From Sphingomonadales bacterium (GTDB lineage: Bacteria; Pseudomonadota; Alphaproteobacteria; Sphingomonadales; Sphingomonadaceae), in the NCBI GenBank assembly GCA_018971065.1, contig JAGWVC010000004.1:15476-79475 (forward strand): DNA of 64,000 bases, read 5' to 3'. Made by a program: the position numbers and the translations under genes. This document shows positions 35,263 to 44,486 of this stretch, piece after piece (positions within the stretch are counted from its first letter, which is position 1; every line of letters starts with the position of its first letter). The notes beneath the pieces were generated by a model that saw only the letters and a list, made by a program, of their open reading frames with translations, ran no database searches and was not told the DNA's origin.

Positions 35263-36051
35263 GTGGCAGCCGAACAGGGCAGAGTCGACCCGATGCACCA
35301 GTTCCTGATCGAGCCGATGTTCGGCACCGATCAGTGGCAGATTGCGGGTTACCATATCCCCTTCACCAATTCGGCGCTGTGGATGGCGATCACCGTCGTC
35401 GCGCTGCTGGTGTTCGTGGTGGGCGGCCTGAAGCGTGAGCTGGTTCCCGGCCGCTGGCAGATGGCGGTCGAAAGCATGACCGGCTTCATCGACAGCCTGC
35501 TGGCCGCCAACATCGGCCCGGCCGGCAAGAAGTACGTGCCGTACATCTTCTCGCTGTTCATGTTCATCCTGTTCGCCAACGTGCTGGGCCTGCTGCCGCT
35601 GGGCCTCGTCGGCGTCCACCCGTTCACTTTCACCAGCCACTTCACCGTCACCGGTGTCCTCGCCATCATGTCGTTCGCGATCGTGCTGATCGTCGGCTTC
35701 TGGCGCCACGGCCTGCACTTCTTCTCGCTGTTCGTGCCGCACGGCACGCCGCTGTGGCTGATGTGGCTGATCCCGGTGATCGAACTGGTGTCGTTCCTCG
35801 TCCGCCCGTTCAGCCTCGCGCTGCGACTGTTCGTGGCGATGATGGCCGGCCACGTGCTTCTCGAAGTGCTGTCCAGCTTCGTCATCAGCAGCGGCAACGC
35901 CGGCCTTGGCTGGGGCGCGCTGATCGGCATTCCCAGCTTCGTCCTGATGATCGCGATCTGCGCGCTTGAAGTGCTCGTCGCCGGCATCCAGGCCTATGTT
36001 TTCGCGCTGTTGACCTCGCTGTATCTCAACGACGCCGAAAATCTTCACTGA
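35263..36051 (+). CDS. atpB: ATP synthase F0 subunit a, GTG start
   Basis: A 262-residue membrane protein with about six hydrophobic segments. The proton-channel helix with the essential Arg appears as [20 protein letters not shown], and a late helix as [21 protein letters not shown]. The GTG at 35263 has GAGG with a 7-base spacer; MHQFLIEP downstream is a weaker alternative. It forms the stator half-channel of the proton path next to the c-ring. Confidence 0.96.
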   Translation: MAAEQGRVDPMHQFLIEPMFGTDQWQIAGYHIPFTNSALWMAITVVALLVFVVGGLKRELVPGRWQMAVESMTGFIDSLLAANIGPAGKKYVPYIFSLFMFILFANVLGLLPLGLVGVHPFTFTSHFTVTGVLAIMSFAIVLIVGFWRHGLHFFSLFVPHGTPLWLMWLIPVIELVSFLVRPFSLALRLFVAMMAGHVLLEVLSSFVISSGNAGLGWGALIGIPSFVLMIAICALEVLVAGIQAYVFALLTSLYLNDAENLH

Positions 36052-36085
36052 GTACCACCTTCACCAATACCCTTTTCACGCAATA

Positions 36086-36099
36086 TCCCGAAATCGGGA
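36086..36099 (+). promoter_or_regulatory. Short inverted repeat in the atpE leader
   Basis: TCCCGA-AA-TCGGGA precedes the atpE AGGAG site by 7 bases. The c subunit is needed in many copies, and leader structures influence its translation in other bacteria; whether this small repeat does so is inference. Confidence 0.3.
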
Positions 36100-36112
36100 A
36101 ACTACAGGAGTT

Positions 36113-36346
36113 ATGGATATGGAACCTGCAAGCGCCAAGCTCATCGGTGCCGGTCTCGCTGCCATCGGCGCCGGCATGGCCGCCATCGGCGTGGGTAACG
36201 TCTTCGGTTCGTTCCTCGAAAGCGCGCTGCGCAACCCCGGCGCCGCTGATGGCCAGCAGGGCCGCCTGTTCATCGGCTTCGCCGCCGCCGAACTTCTGGG
36301 CCTGCTTTCGTTCGTCGTCGCGATGATCCTGATCTTCGTCGCCTGA
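36113..36346 (+). CDS. atpE: ATP synthase F0 subunit c
   Basis: A 77-residue hairpin of two membrane helices. The first has the Gly-rich packing [18 protein letters not shown], and the second carries the essential proton-binding Glu in [16 protein letters not shown] in the loop contacts F1. Two start codons are possible: ATG 36113 lies very close to AGGAG, while ATG 36119 has an 8-base spacer. The protein forms the rotating ring. Confidence 0.96.
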   Translation: MDMEPASAKLIGAGLAAIGAGMAAIGVGNVFGSFLESALRNPGAADGQQGRLFIGFAAAELLGLLSFVVAMILIFVA

Positions 36347-36435
36347 TCTTGCGGTTGGCGTTGCCGGGGCCTGGCTCCGGCGGCGCACCAGCATGACATG
36401 CGATTGTAGATCATCATCCAGATTCGGACTTACCC

Positions 36436-36927
36436 ATGCCTCAAATCGCGCAGCTATCCGCGACTTACGCGTCCCAGATCTTCTGGGCGCTGGTCTTCTT
36501 CGGAATCGTCTTCTTCTTCATCGGCAAGGGCATGGTGCCCAAGGTGATGGCGACGGTCGACGCGCGCGACCGGCAGATCGCCGGCGACCTCCAGGCGGCG
36601 GAAGCCGCCCGCGAGGCGGCGAACGCGCAGGAAGAGGCGTGGAAGGTTCAATCGAACAACCAGCGCGCCGAAGCCCAGGCTGTCATTGCCCGGGCCAAGG
36701 CCGACGCCGCCAAGGCGACCGAGGCCCGGCTTGCCGAGGCCAACGTCGGGATTGATGCGCGCGTGGCGCAAGCCGATGCCCGCATCGGTGCCGCCCGGGA
36801 TGGCGCGCTGGGTGAAATCGAGGCGGTTGCCGCCGAGGCCGCGAGCCAGATCGTCTCGCGCCTTGCCGGCATCACCGTCGATGCCGGGGCTGCGGCTTCG
36901 GCCGTGAAGGAGGCGCTCCATGGCTGA
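36436..36927 (+). CDS. ATP synthase F0 subunit b' (first of the paired b subunits)
   Basis: A 163-residue protein with one N-terminal membrane helix (about 14-32, IFWALVFFGIVFFFIGKGMV) and a long charged, Ala-rich helix ending in EALHG. It is the b' partner of the peripheral stalk; alphaproteobacteria use a b/b' heterodimer instead of a b homodimer. It overlaps the next gene by 8 bases. Confidence 0.92.
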   Translation: MPQIAQLSATYASQIFWALVFFGIVFFFIGKGMVPKVMATVDARDRQIAGDLQAAEAAREAANAQEEAWKVQSNNQRAEAQAVIARAKADAAKATEARLAEANVGIDARVAQADARIGAARDGALGEIEAVAAEAASQIVSRLAGITVDAGAAASAVKEALHG

Positions 36928-37462
36928 TCTCAGCAGCCTCGCGATGCTGGCGGCCGGCGCCGCCCACGAAGCGCCCGAACCGATGCTGTTCGGCGTGATG
37001 AGCCCGCCGTTCCTGGTGGCGCTGTCGATGGGCGCGCTGATTCTGGTGGCGCTGTTCGTCAAGGTTCCGGCGATGCTCACGTCCGGACTGGATTCGGGCA
37101 TTGCCGAAATCCGCAAGCAGCTTGAAGAGGCGAAGACGCTCCGCGCCGAAGCCGAAGCACTGCGCAAGGAATATGCCGACAAGATCGCCAATGCCGAAAA
37201 GGATGCGGCGGCGATGCTTGAACACGCCAAGCACGAGGCCGAGGCCATCGTCGCCAAGGCTGCCAGCGACACAGCCGACGTCATCGCCCGTCGTGAGAAG
37301 ATGGCTTCGGACAAGATCGAGGCTGCCGAACGCAGCGCGATCGCCGACCTCCGCAACAAGGCGGCCGACGCCGCTGCCGTCGCGGCACGCGGCCTGATCG
37401 CCGCCAACCACGGCGCCGCGGCCGACAAGGCACTGGTCGATCAGGCCATCGGCGCGATCTGA
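36920..37462 (+). CDS. atpF: ATP synthase F0 subunit b
   Basis: A 180-residue stalk subunit. It has a hydrophobic segment at about 31-52 (PPFLVALSMGALILVALFVKV), then a continuous coiled-coil-forming helix with heptad-like Ala/Glu/Lys runs to the C-terminus. It pairs with b' to hold F1 against rotation. The start is an ATG inside the 3' end of the b' gene. It is the last gene of the F0 operon; the F1 genes are not here and must be encoded elsewhere. Confidence 0.93.
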   Translation: MADLSSLAMLAAGAAHEAPEPMLFGVMSPPFLVALSMGALILVALFVKVPAMLTSGLDSGIAEIRKQLEEAKTLRAEAEALRKEYADKIANAEKDAAAMLEHAKHEAEAIVAKAASDTADVIARREKMASDKIEAAERSAIADLRNKAADAAAVAARGLIAANHGAAADKALVDQAIGAI

Positions 37463-37493
37463 TCGCTCGACTAGCTTGACACCAAACGGAATG

Positions 37494-37518
37494 GCCCTCG
37501 CAATTGCGGGGGCTTTTT
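37494..37518 (+). terminator. Rho-independent terminator of the F0 operon
   Basis: GCCCTCGC-AATT-GCGGGGGC forms an 8-bp stem (one T-G pair) with an AATT loop, followed at once by TTTTT. It ends the atpIBE-b'-b transcript 32 bases after the atpF stop. Confidence 0.9.
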
Positions 37519-37603
37519 CGTTTCGGGTTGTCGTTCCCGGGCAATCCCCGCTTTCCTCTTCGGCGCCCCGCGATAGACTTCGCGAACAAGCGGGAGGATA
37601 GGG

Positions 37604-38371
37604 ATGCTGCAACGACTGAACGGCAAGGTCATCATCGTCGCCGGCGCCGGCGGCATCGGCAATGAGCTGGCGCGACGGTTCGCGCGCGAAGGCGCCGCCG
37701 TGGTGCTGGGGGACATCGACGCCGCGATGGCGGCCGACGTGGCCGCGCAGGTCACGGCGGAAGGCGGCATCGCGCGCGGCATCGCGCTGGACGGCGCCGA
37801 TGAAGCCGCCATCGCGGCGGCCGTGGCGCTGGCCGTCAGCGAATTCGGCGGCCTTGACGGCTTCCACGCCAACTTCGCCAGCTTCGCCGACGGCATGAGC
37901 ACGGCCGACGTCACCACGATGGCAATGGCCGACTGGGACGAGGGGATGCGGGTGAACGCGCGCGGCGCGGTGCTGTGCGCGCGCCATGCCGTGCCGGCGC
38001 TGGTCGCGCGCGGCGGCGGATCGATGGTCTGGACCGGCTCGGGCGCGGTCTACGTGGGTGAGGAAATGCGCGTCGGCTATGCGATGGCCAAGGCCAGCCT
38101 CGGCGCGCTGATGCGCCACGTCGCCCGCACGTTCGGCCCCCGGGGCGTCCGCGCCAACGTCGTGGCGCCGGGCGTCATCGCTCACCCCCGGTTTGCCGAA
38201 GTCATTCCCGAGGACATTCAGCAGGGCTTCCGCGAAGCCACCCTGCTGAAATCGCGGTTGGGCCGGCCCGAGGACATCGCGGCGATGGCGGCGTTGCTGA
38301 TGGCGGACGAAGGCAGCTATATCACCGGCCAGGTGCTGAGCGTGGATGGCGGCAACACGCTGCGGCCGTGA
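37604..38371 (+). CDS. Short-chain dehydrogenase/reductase
   Basis: A 255-residue classical SDR. The cofactor motif is VAGAGGIGNELA, with Asp in LGDIDA favouring NAD; the catalytic residues are Ser in WTGSGAVY and the Y-x3-K of YAMAK; the C-terminus ends ITGQVLSVDGG. GGGAGG lies 6 bases before the ATG. It is a single-gene unit after the ATP synthase terminator, convergent with the esterase gene. The substrate is unknown; proximity to the acyl-CoA genes hints at a hydroxyacyl or sterol alcohol. Confidence 0.9.
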   Translation: MLQRLNGKVIIVAGAGGIGNELARRFAREGAAVVLGDIDAAMAADVAAQVTAEGGIARGIALDGADEAAIAAAVALAVSEFGGLDGFHANFASFADGMSTADVTTMAMADWDEGMRVNARGAVLCARHAVPALVARGGGSMVWTGSGAVYVGEEMRVGYAMAKASLGALMRHVARTFGPRGVRANVVAPGVIAHPRFAEVIPEDIQQGFREATLLKSRLGRPEDIAAMAALLMADEGSYITGQVLSVDGGNTLRP

Positions 38372-38399
38372 TGCCGGTCAGACCGGGCGCCCGTGATTC

Positions 38400-39383
38400 C
38401 TACTTGCCCAGGTGTGCCAGCAGGAAACGGCAGGTCTCGTCCATCAGTTCGTCCTCCTCGGGGGAATCGAAAAACGGCGCGTGAGTCATCGCGTCCCAGA
38501 CATGCAGCCGCGCATCGACCCCGCCGCGCCGCATCTGGCGATGCAGCATCACCGCCGAGGACAGCAGCAGGTCGCGCGTGCCGGTGGTGATGATCGTCGG
38601 CGGGAAGCCGGGGGCGTAATCGGCAAAGGCGGGCGAGGCGATCGGGTCGCGCTTGTCGTGGCCATCGGCGTAAAGGTTCATCAGCTCGGGCATCGGCCGC
38701 TGCAGCACCGTGTCGAGCGTGGTGTTGGTGGCGAAGCTGTCGCCGCATTCGGTCAGGTCGGCGGCGGGCGAATGGACCCCGCACACCGCCGGCAGCGGCA
38801 GGCCGGCGGCGCGGATGGCAAGGATGGTTGCCGGGGCCAGGTTGCCGCCGGCCGAAGGGCCATAGACGGCGATGCGTTCGGCAGGGAAGCGGGCCAGCAG
38901 CCAGCGCCAGGCGGCAACGCCGTCCTCAATGGCAGCAGGGAAGGGATGGTCGGGCGGCATCCGGTAATCCAGCGAATAGACCGCCATGCCCATCCGCGCG
39001 GCAAACGGCATCGCGGCCAGTTTCGCGCCGTCGCCACCCCCCATGAAGAAGCCGCCGCCGTGGATGTACAGCAGCGCGCAATCGGGATGCCGCACCGTCT
39101 CGGGCGTCACCTTGTAAAGCGGGCAATCGCCCAGCGCGATGGTTTCGACCGTGGCCGGATAGCGGGCTGCGTTGCGCGCGGTGAAGGCCAGCATCGCCGC
39201 ATCGTTGGCGGCAGCGCGGGCGCGCCAGGCGGCCTTGTCTGCCAGTGGCGGCAGGGCCTGATCGTCGCCCACCGGTGGCTTGTGCGCCAGCATCATCCGC
39301 GCCTGCGGGCTGATGCTGTGCGGCACCGGAATTACCCGGGCGGGAACGTGCAGTCCCGGCAGGGCATCGTCGGAATGGGTCAT
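38400..39383 (-). CDS. Alpha/beta hydrolase, hormone-sensitive-lipase-like esterase
   Basis: A 327-residue cytoplasmic esterase. The oxyanion motif is YIHGGGFFMGG, the nucleophile elbow GPSAGGNLA, the acid Asp in TTGTRDLLL and the base His in AMTHAPFFD. It belongs to the HSL family by the HGGGF motif. No signal peptide is seen. Convergent with the SDR, 28 bases apart. Such enzymes hydrolyse short acyl esters, and it could release substrates for the nearby acyl-CoA dehydrogenases, which is inference. Confidence 0.9.
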   Translation of the reverse strand: MTHSDDALPGLHVPARVIPVPHSISPQARMMLAHKPPVGDDQALPPLADKAAWRARAAANDAAMLAFTARNAARYPATVETIALGDCPLYKVTPETVRHPDCALLYIHGGGFFMGGGDGAKLAAMPFAARMGMAVYSLDYRMPPDHPFPAAIEDGVAAWRWLLARFPAERIAVYGPSAGGNLAPATILAIRAAGLPLPAVCGVHSPAADLTECGDSFATNTTLDTVLQRPMPELMNLYADGHDKRDPIASPAFADYAPGFPPTIITTGTRDLLLSSAVMLHRQMRRGGVDARLHVWDAMTHAPFFDSPEEDELMDETCRFLLAHLGK

Positions 39384-39444
39384 GGCATCCTCGCGTGCGA
39401 TTATGCCGCGAGGCTATGCGGTTTCCACCGATCCGGCAATCCGC

Positions 39445-39909
39445 TCAGGCGGCGACCGGTATGCCCAGCCGCGCCCGCAGCATGTCGATTCCGGCCGGCT
39501 GATGGACGGGGGTGGTGCGATAGCCGCGATCGATGCGCAGCAGGCGCGCATAGAAATCCTCGGTGGCGGCAATCAGTTCGGCAATCTCCACCGGCAGCAG
39601 CGCGGTGCGCCGACGGTCCGACGGCTGGAAATCGGGCGACAGCTTGCCGTGCAGGCGCATGTGGAACGTGCTGGATTCACCGGCAAGATAGGCGCGCTGC
39701 TGCAGCAGCCAGGCAATGGCGTGCATCATGCGCGTGGTGGTGCGAAGCGCCTCGCACGACAGCGCGACCTGCACTTCGCTCTCGTCGGCACCGGCCGCGA
39801 CAGCGCGGTGCGACAAGTCGAAGTGCGCGCGCACTTCGTCGGAGAGTACGAGCGCCTCGCAATAGAGGCCCTCGATCAACCGGGGGTTGATGGTGGCTTT
39901 ATTCGGCAT
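39445..39909 (-). CDS. rcdA: DUF1465 protein, RcdA-like cell-cycle adaptor
   Basis: A 154-residue mostly helical protein. The core ALSCEALRTTTRMMHAIAWLLQQRAY matches DUF1465, the family of Caulobacter RcdA, an adaptor that helps the ClpXP protease destroy the cell-cycle regulator CtrA. The start MPNKATINPRLIEGLYCEAL follows GGGA about 8 bases upstream; an earlier in-frame start has no support. The conserved DNA partners CpdR and PopA are not in this window, so the role in this organism is inferred from family. Confidence 0.8.
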   Translation of the reverse strand: MPNKATINPRLIEGLYCEALVLSDEVRAHFDLSHRAVAAGADESEVQVALSCEALRTTTRMMHAIAWLLQQRAYLAGESSTFHMRLHGKLSPDFQPSDRRRTALLPVEIAELIAATEDFYARLLRIDRGYRTTPVHQPAGIDMLRARLGIPVAA

Positions 39910-40024
39910 TGCTTTTTCCCGACCCGCAAACGGTTGCCCGCTTGCCTCTGGAACTGCTCTGTCGGTTGTGGAAGCGCTTCGCAATCGCTGCTCACATTGC
40001 GGTCAGTCCAGATTCGGGACAGTC

Positions 40025-40043
40025 CCATTCCGAGACGGAATGG
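40025..40043. other. Hairpin in the gap between the rcdA-like and acyl-CoA dehydrogenase genes
   Basis: CCATTCCG-AGA-CGGAATGG is a perfect 8-bp stem with a 3-base loop in a 215-base gap where nothing else gene-like is seen. It lies upstream of the rcdA-like gene on the minus strand and may be an operator or transcript-end structure. Confidence 0.35.
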
Positions 40044-40086
40044 CGCCGGCCTTGGTGCAAGTGGTTGTTCTGCATAGTTTGGACGG

Positions 40087-40106
40087 CCTGTCGGAAACGC
40101 GACAGG
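40087..40106 (-). terminator. Stem-loop downstream of the minus-strand acyl-CoA dehydrogenase pair
   Basis: CCTGTCG-GAAACG-CGACAGG is a perfect 7-bp stem with a 6-base loop, 18 bases past the last stop of the dehydrogenase pair. There is no T-run after it, so it is only a possible terminator. Confidence 0.4.
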
Positions 40107-40124
40107 CGACGTTGACGGTGGCGA

Positions 40125-41132
40125 TCACGCCGCCAGCGCGGCCCGCCCGGCCATCTCGTTCAGCGCGTCCGCGCCGCCCACCAGCCACAGGTCCAGCATC
40201 GCCCGCTTCAGGAACAGGTGCGAATTGTGCTCCTCGGTCAGGCCGATGCCGCCGTGAAGCTGGACCATCTCCTGCGTGGTGAAGCGATAGACCTCGCACG
40301 CCAGCGCCTTCAGCCCGGCGAGTTGCGGCACGCTGGCCTGCGCATCGGCGGCGCGCGACCAAAGCAGCGCCTCGGCGGCGACGATCCGCGCCTGCAGGTC
40401 GGCGCAACGGTGCTTCAGCGCCTGGAACATCGCCAGCGGCCGGTCGAACTGCTTGCGCATCTTCAGGTACTCGACCGTGCTGGCCAGCGCCGCCGCCGCG
40501 CCGCCCAGCGCATCGGCGGCCAGCGCCAGCAGCAGCTCTGCCCGCGCCACCGCGGCAATCGCGTGCGCGGCATCGCCGGTGGCGACCACCAGCGCGGCAT
40601 CGGGAACGAAGCCGCTGAAGTTGACGTCGAACAGGCGCCGGGTTTCATCCCACAGCGGGCGCTCGACAACGCTGACGTCGGCCGCATCGAGCGGGGCAAG
40701 CGCGATCAGCCCGGGGCCGCAGACCAGCATGTGGCTGGCCATGTCGGCTTCGGGAACGGCGGGAAACGTGCCCGAGATTGCGCCGTCGGTGATCGACACG
40801 CTGCTGCGGCACAGGTTGATGGCGACATATTCGCCCGACGCGGTGCGTTCCAGCCACTCCGCCTTGTCCGCCAGCGTCTCGCTCAGGCTCAACGCGTGCT
40901 GGGTGATCAGCGCCGGCGCCAGCGGGATGCGCGACAGCACGCGGCCCAGCTCGTGATGCAGCATCGTCGTCGCTTCGCGGCCAAGACCCAGCCCGCCGAA
41001 GTCTTCGGGCAGGTCCACCATCAGCCAGCCCATTTCGGCGGCCAGCGCCCAGGCGGCATCACGCGGGGCGGCAAGCTGATCGGCCGGGAAAGCCTTCCGG
41101 ACCGAGTCCTGCAATTCGGAAAGTTCGATCAT
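40125..41132 (-). CDS. Acyl-CoA dehydrogenase family protein, small partner subunit
   Basis: A 335-residue protein of the acyl-CoA dehydrogenase fold. The N-terminal half has EMGWLMVDLPEDFGGLGLG; the C-terminal helical domain ends with EMVQLHGGIGLTEEHNSHLFLKRAM. It is shorter and more divergent than the partner gene directly upstream, whose stop it overlaps by one base (TGATG-type joint). Such unequal pairs form alpha2-beta2 enzymes, best known in steroid side-chain degradation. Which subunit carries the catalytic Glu is not resolved here. Confidence 0.88.
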   Translation of the reverse strand: MIELSELQDSVRKAFPADQLAAPRDAAWALAAEMGWLMVDLPEDFGGLGLGREATTMLHHELGRVLSRIPLAPALITQHALSLSETLADKAEWLERTASGEYVAINLCRSSVSITDGAISGTFPAVPEADMASHMLVCGPGLIALAPLDAADVSVVERPLWDETRRLFDVNFSGFVPDAALVVATGDAAHAIAAVARAELLLALAADALGGAAAALASTVEYLKMRKQFDRPLAMFQALKHRCADLQARIVAAEALLWSRAADAQASVPQLAGLKALACEVYRFTTQEMVQLHGGIGLTEEHNSHLFLKRAMLDLWLVGGADALNEMAGRAALAA

Positions 41133-42340
41133 CAGAGCACCCAGTTCTTCGGTTCGCGAGGCATTTCCAGCATACGTTCGGCGATGATGTTGCGCTGCAC
41201 CTCGTCCGAGCCGCCGGCGATGGTCCAGGCATAGGAGTTCATGTAGTCGGCCATCCAGTTGCCGGTGTTCAGGTCACCGAACACGATGGGCGCGCGGTAC
41301 TGCTCGTCCAGCCCGCCCAGCCTGAGGCCCAGGATCGCGAAATCCTGCAGCACGCGCGAATAGGTCAGCTTGACGATGTTGGCATCGCCCACTCGCTCCA
41401 GATCCTTGAGCCGGTTGTCGATATAGCGGTCGGCGATGGCGCAGGCCGATTCAACGCGGGTCATGATCGCGCCGAATTCGGCCAGCGTGCCGGCATCGTC
41501 CGCCTTGCCCGCCTTGCGGATCAGGTCGGCGATGCGCCGCCCGGCGCCGCGCATCCGGTAGGCCAGTTCCATCAGCGTCAGCCCGCGTTCGCTGGACAGC
41601 GTGGTCTGGGCCACGGCCCAGCCCTTGCCTTCGCCGCCGACGCAGTTTTCCACCGGCACCTCGACCTCGTCGAGGAACATCTCGCAATATTCCTGGTCGC
41701 CCTGAATCTGGTTGATCGGGCGCACGTCCACGCCCTTCGATTTCATGTCCATCAGCAGGAAGGTGATGCCGGCCTGCTTGGCGCCTTCGCTGCTGGTGCG
41801 CACCAGCAGCAGGCACTGGTCGGCATATTGCGCCATCGTTGACCAGATCTTCTGGCCGTTGACCACATAGACCTCGCGCGGGTTGCCGTTTTCATCAGGG
41901 CGCGTCTCGCGCACGGCGCGGGTTTTCAGCGCGGCCAGGTCCGATCCGGCGTTCGGCTCGGAAAAGCCCTGGCACCAGATTTCGCCCTGCAGGATGCGCG
42001 GCAGGAAGTGCGCCTTCTGCTCGGGTGAGGCGCATTCCATGAAGGTGGATGCGGCGTGATAGGTGGAGACGAACGACAGCAGCAGGCGCGGCGTGTCGGC
42101 GCGGGCCAGTTCCTCGTAGATCACCTTCTGCTCGGCCAGGCTGCGGCCGCCGCCCGGCCATTCCGCCGGCCAGTGCGGGATGGCATAGCCACCCTCGACC
42201 AGCTTCAGGAACCAGGCCTTCTGCGAGGCGGCGAATTCGGCGTGAGTCTGCTCTGCCTCGCGCCAGCCGTGCGGGGCGTTGGCGGCAAGCCAGGCGCGCA
42301 CTTCGGCGCGCAAGCGATCGAGCGATGCGGTGTCGTCCAT
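41132..42340 (-). CDS. Acyl-CoA dehydrogenase family protein, large partner subunit
   Basis: A 402-residue flavoprotein. Conserved stretches include WCQGFSEPNAGSDLAALKTRAV (FAD and acyl-CoA region) and the C-terminal AGGSDEVQRNIIAERMLEMPREP, typical for the group. It would form a double bond next to the thioester of a bulky acyl-CoA with the small partner encoded immediately downstream. The gene is divergent from the KstD-like gene across 236 bases. No clear operator was found in that gap. Confidence 0.92.
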   Translation of the reverse strand: MDDTASLDRLRAEVRAWLAANAPHGWREAEQTHAEFAASQKAWFLKLVEGGYAIPHWPAEWPGGGRSLAEQKVIYEELARADTPRLLLSFVSTYHAASTFMECASPEQKAHFLPRILQGEIWCQGFSEPNAGSDLAALKTRAVRETRPDENGNPREVYVVNGQKIWSTMAQYADQCLLLVRTSSEGAKQAGITFLLMDMKSKGVDVRPINQIQGDQEYCEMFLDEVEVPVENCVGGEGKGWAVAQTTLSSERGLTLMELAYRMRGAGRRIADLIRKAGKADDAGTLAEFGAIMTRVESACAIADRYIDNRLKDLERVGDANIVKLTYSRVLQDFAILGLRLGGLDEQYRAPIVFGDLNTGNWMADYMNSYAWTIAGGSDEVQRNIIAERMLEMPREPKNWVL

Positions 42341-42576
42341 GCCCGCTCCTTTGCCGCTGTTGGGGGCGGCGCGGCAAGTGTTGTCGCGCGGACAGGCGTG
42401 ACCAAACCGGCAAAAATCGCGCTGGCGGCTTGTCCGGACTATCCGGCCTTGCGGTTATCGGCGCAAGCAAGCAAGTTGGCGTGCAGCAAGGGGCATTTCT
42501 TGCGCCGGGTACAGGCCGGATAGAGCGGGGTAACGCCGCCGGGCCGGATGGGCGCAGCGATTGCGGGAGAGTGGTA

Positions 42577-44286
42577 GTGAGCGAGACCTTCGATGTCGTG
42601 GTGGTGGGTTCGGGTTCGGCGGGGGCAATGGCGGCGCTGCGCGCGGCCGACCAGGGCCTGTCGGTGCTGATCGTCGAGAAGGCACACAAGTTCGGCGGCA
42701 CTTCCGCCACCAGCGGCGGGGTGATGTGGATTCCCAATCACCAGCTCGACGGTGAAAAGGGCGACAGCCGCGATGCCGCGCTTGAATACATCGATTCGAT
42801 CCGCACCAAGGACGTCAACCGCGAGCGCCTCGAAGCCTTCGTCGATGAAGCGCCGAAGATGCTGAAGTTCCTGAAGGGCACCGGGGTGGACATTGTCGCG
42901 GCCGCGTGGCCCGATTACTATCCCGACAAGCCCGGCGCCCGCGCCGACCGCTCGGTCGTGGTCAACACCTTCGACGGGCGCGGCCTGGGCGATGACCGCT
43001 ATGCCCTGATGCGCGAGCAGTACAACCGCTTCAAGCTGTTCGGCCGCTACGCGATGGACCTGGTCGAAACCTTCACGCTGATGATGCAGTCGAAAGGCTG
43101 GCGGCAGACAGCCGCGAAAGTCGTCACCCGCTACTGGGCCGATCGCTCCACCCGTGCGGTCTCTCACCGCGATCGGCGCTTCACGCAAGGCGCGGCGCTG
43201 ATGGGTTCGACGTTCCAGCAGGTGTTCGCGCGCGGCGTGCAACTGCGGCTGGAGACGAAGCTCGACCGCCTGCTGGTGGATGAGGCGGGCCGCGTCACCG
43301 GGGTGGAGGTCAGCAAGTTCGGCAAGGTCAGCCGGATCGACGCCCGCCACGGCGTTGTCCTTGCTGCCGGTGGTTTCGAATGGAACCAGGAACTGCGCGA
43401 CCGCTTCTTCCCGGTGCCCGGCCTCACCCGCCACTCCTCCACGCCCGAGGACGGCAATCGCGGCGAGGCGCTGCTGGCGGCGGAAAAGATCGGCGCCAGC
43501 ACCGAACATACCGAGGCCGGCTGGTGGATTCCGACGATGACCCTGCCGATGCCCGGCGCATCCAACTTCCACGAGATTCACCAGGCCGCGTTCGATGTCG
43601 GCCGCCCGTGGAGCGTGGTGGTCAACCGCAACGGCGTGCGCTTCTGCGACGAGGCCTGCGGCTATGACCAGTTCGGCAAGGAAATGGTCGCCGATCACCT
43701 GAAAACCGGCGCCAACATGCCGTGCTGGCTGATCTTCGACGCCAAGTTCCGCCGCAAGTTCAGCGCCGGCGGGCTGATGCCCACCGTCCACACGCCCGAG
43801 CGCAAGGTGCCGAAGGACTGGTGGGATCACTACATCTTCAAGGCCGATACCATCGAGGAGCTGGCCAGAAAGATCGACGTGCCGGCAGGCCCGGTGGTCG
43901 AGACCGTGAACAAGATGAACGCCTATGCCAAGACCGGTGTCGATCCCGAATTCGGGCGCGGCATGAACATCTACGACCAGTTCTTCGGCGATCCCACCCA
44001 GCAACCCAACCCCAATATCGGGCCGATCGACACCGCGCCGTTCTATGCCGTGCCGATCAACAACGGTGATCTGGGCACCAAGGGCGGCCTGCGCTGCGAT
44101 GCCCGCGCGCGGGTGCTGGACGGCGCCGGCCAGCCGATCGCCGGGCTTTATTCCGCCGGCAACAACTCGGGCACGCCGTTCGGCGATGTATATCCCGGCG
44201 CCGGCGCCACCATCGGTCCGGCCATGACCTTCGGGTTCGTGGCGGCGAACGACATCGCCGAGCGGGCGGGGAACCAGCGGGGGTGA
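42577..44286 (+). CDS. FAD-dependent oxidoreductase resembling 3-ketosteroid delta-1-dehydrogenase
   Basis: A 569-residue flavoprotein. Dinucleotide-binding motif VVVGSGSAGAMAALRAA, then FGGTSATSGGVMWIPNH, the typical KstD N-terminal signature. The C-terminal part has PFYAVPINNGDLGTKGG, where Tyr and Gly correspond to the substrate site, and NSGTPFGDVYPGAGATIGPAM. The GTG at 42577 has GGGAG with a 7-base spacer; the longer frame lies opposite the dehydrogenase gene. Family members also act on fumarate-like or other cyclic ketones, so the steroid assignment is probable rather than certain. Confidence 0.85.
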   Translation: MSETFDVVVVGSGSAGAMAALRAADQGLSVLIVEKAHKFGGTSATSGGVMWIPNHQLDGEKGDSRDAALEYIDSIRTKDVNRERLEAFVDEAPKMLKFLKGTGVDIVAAAWPDYYPDKPGARADRSVVVNTFDGRGLGDDRYALMREQYNRFKLFGRYAMDLVETFTLMMQSKGWRQTAAKVVTRYWADRSTRAVSHRDRRFTQGAALMGSTFQQVFARGVQLRLETKLDRLLVDEAGRVTGVEVSKFGKVSRIDARHGVVLAAGGFEWNQELRDRFFPVPGLTRHSSTPEDGNRGEALLAAEKIGASTEHTEAGWWIPTMTLPMPGASNFHEIHQAAFDVGRPWSVVVNRNGVRFCDEACGYDQFGKEMVADHLKTGANMPCWLIFDAKFRRKFSAGGLMPTVHTPERKVPKDWWDHYIFKADTIEELARKIDVPAGPVVETVNKMNAYAKTGVDPEFGRGMNIYDQFFGDPTQQPNPNIGPIDTAPFYAVPINNGDLGTKGGLRCDARARVLDGAGQPIAGLYSAGNNSGTPFGDVYPGAGATIGPAMTFGFVAANDIAERAGNQRG

Positions 44287-44298
44287 AGCAAGGGAAGA

Positions 44299-44321
44299 GC
44301 AGGGGGAATCATTCCCCCTGC
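44299..44321. repeat. Perfect 23-bp palindrome after the KstD-like gene
   Basis: GCAGGGGGAAT-C-ATTCCCCCTGC is an 11-bp perfect inverted repeat around one base, 12 bases beyond the stop. It could act as a transcript-end stem, though no T-run follows, or be part of a dispersed repeat unit with the hairpin at 44437-44456. Confidence 0.7.
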
Positions 44322-44436
44322 ACCCCCGGAAACGGGTTCGGAATTCAAAGCGCTGTGCGCCGCAGGCTTTTGAAAGCGGCTACGCCGCAACATTGCGCAA
44401 CGAAGCGGCAAGGCACGCCGCAAAGGTAATGGGAGC

Positions 44437-44456
44437 GCGAGGGGGTGACCCCTCGC
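44437..44456. repeat. GC-rich hairpin upstream of the SDR gene
   Basis: GCGAGGGG-GTGA-CCCCTCGC is an 8-bp perfect stem with a 4-base loop, 30 bases before the SDR start. The 200-base gap has no gene and contains this and the palindrome at 44299-44321. Confidence 0.6.
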
Positions 44457-44486
44457 ATCTGTCCTTCTTCTTGGGAGTTCTACAGC

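Noticed and set aside
42049..42576. A 176-residue N-terminal extension of the KstD-like protein
   Set aside because: It lies opposite the acyl-CoA dehydrogenase gene, and a GTG with GGGAG sits exactly before the FAD-binding strand.
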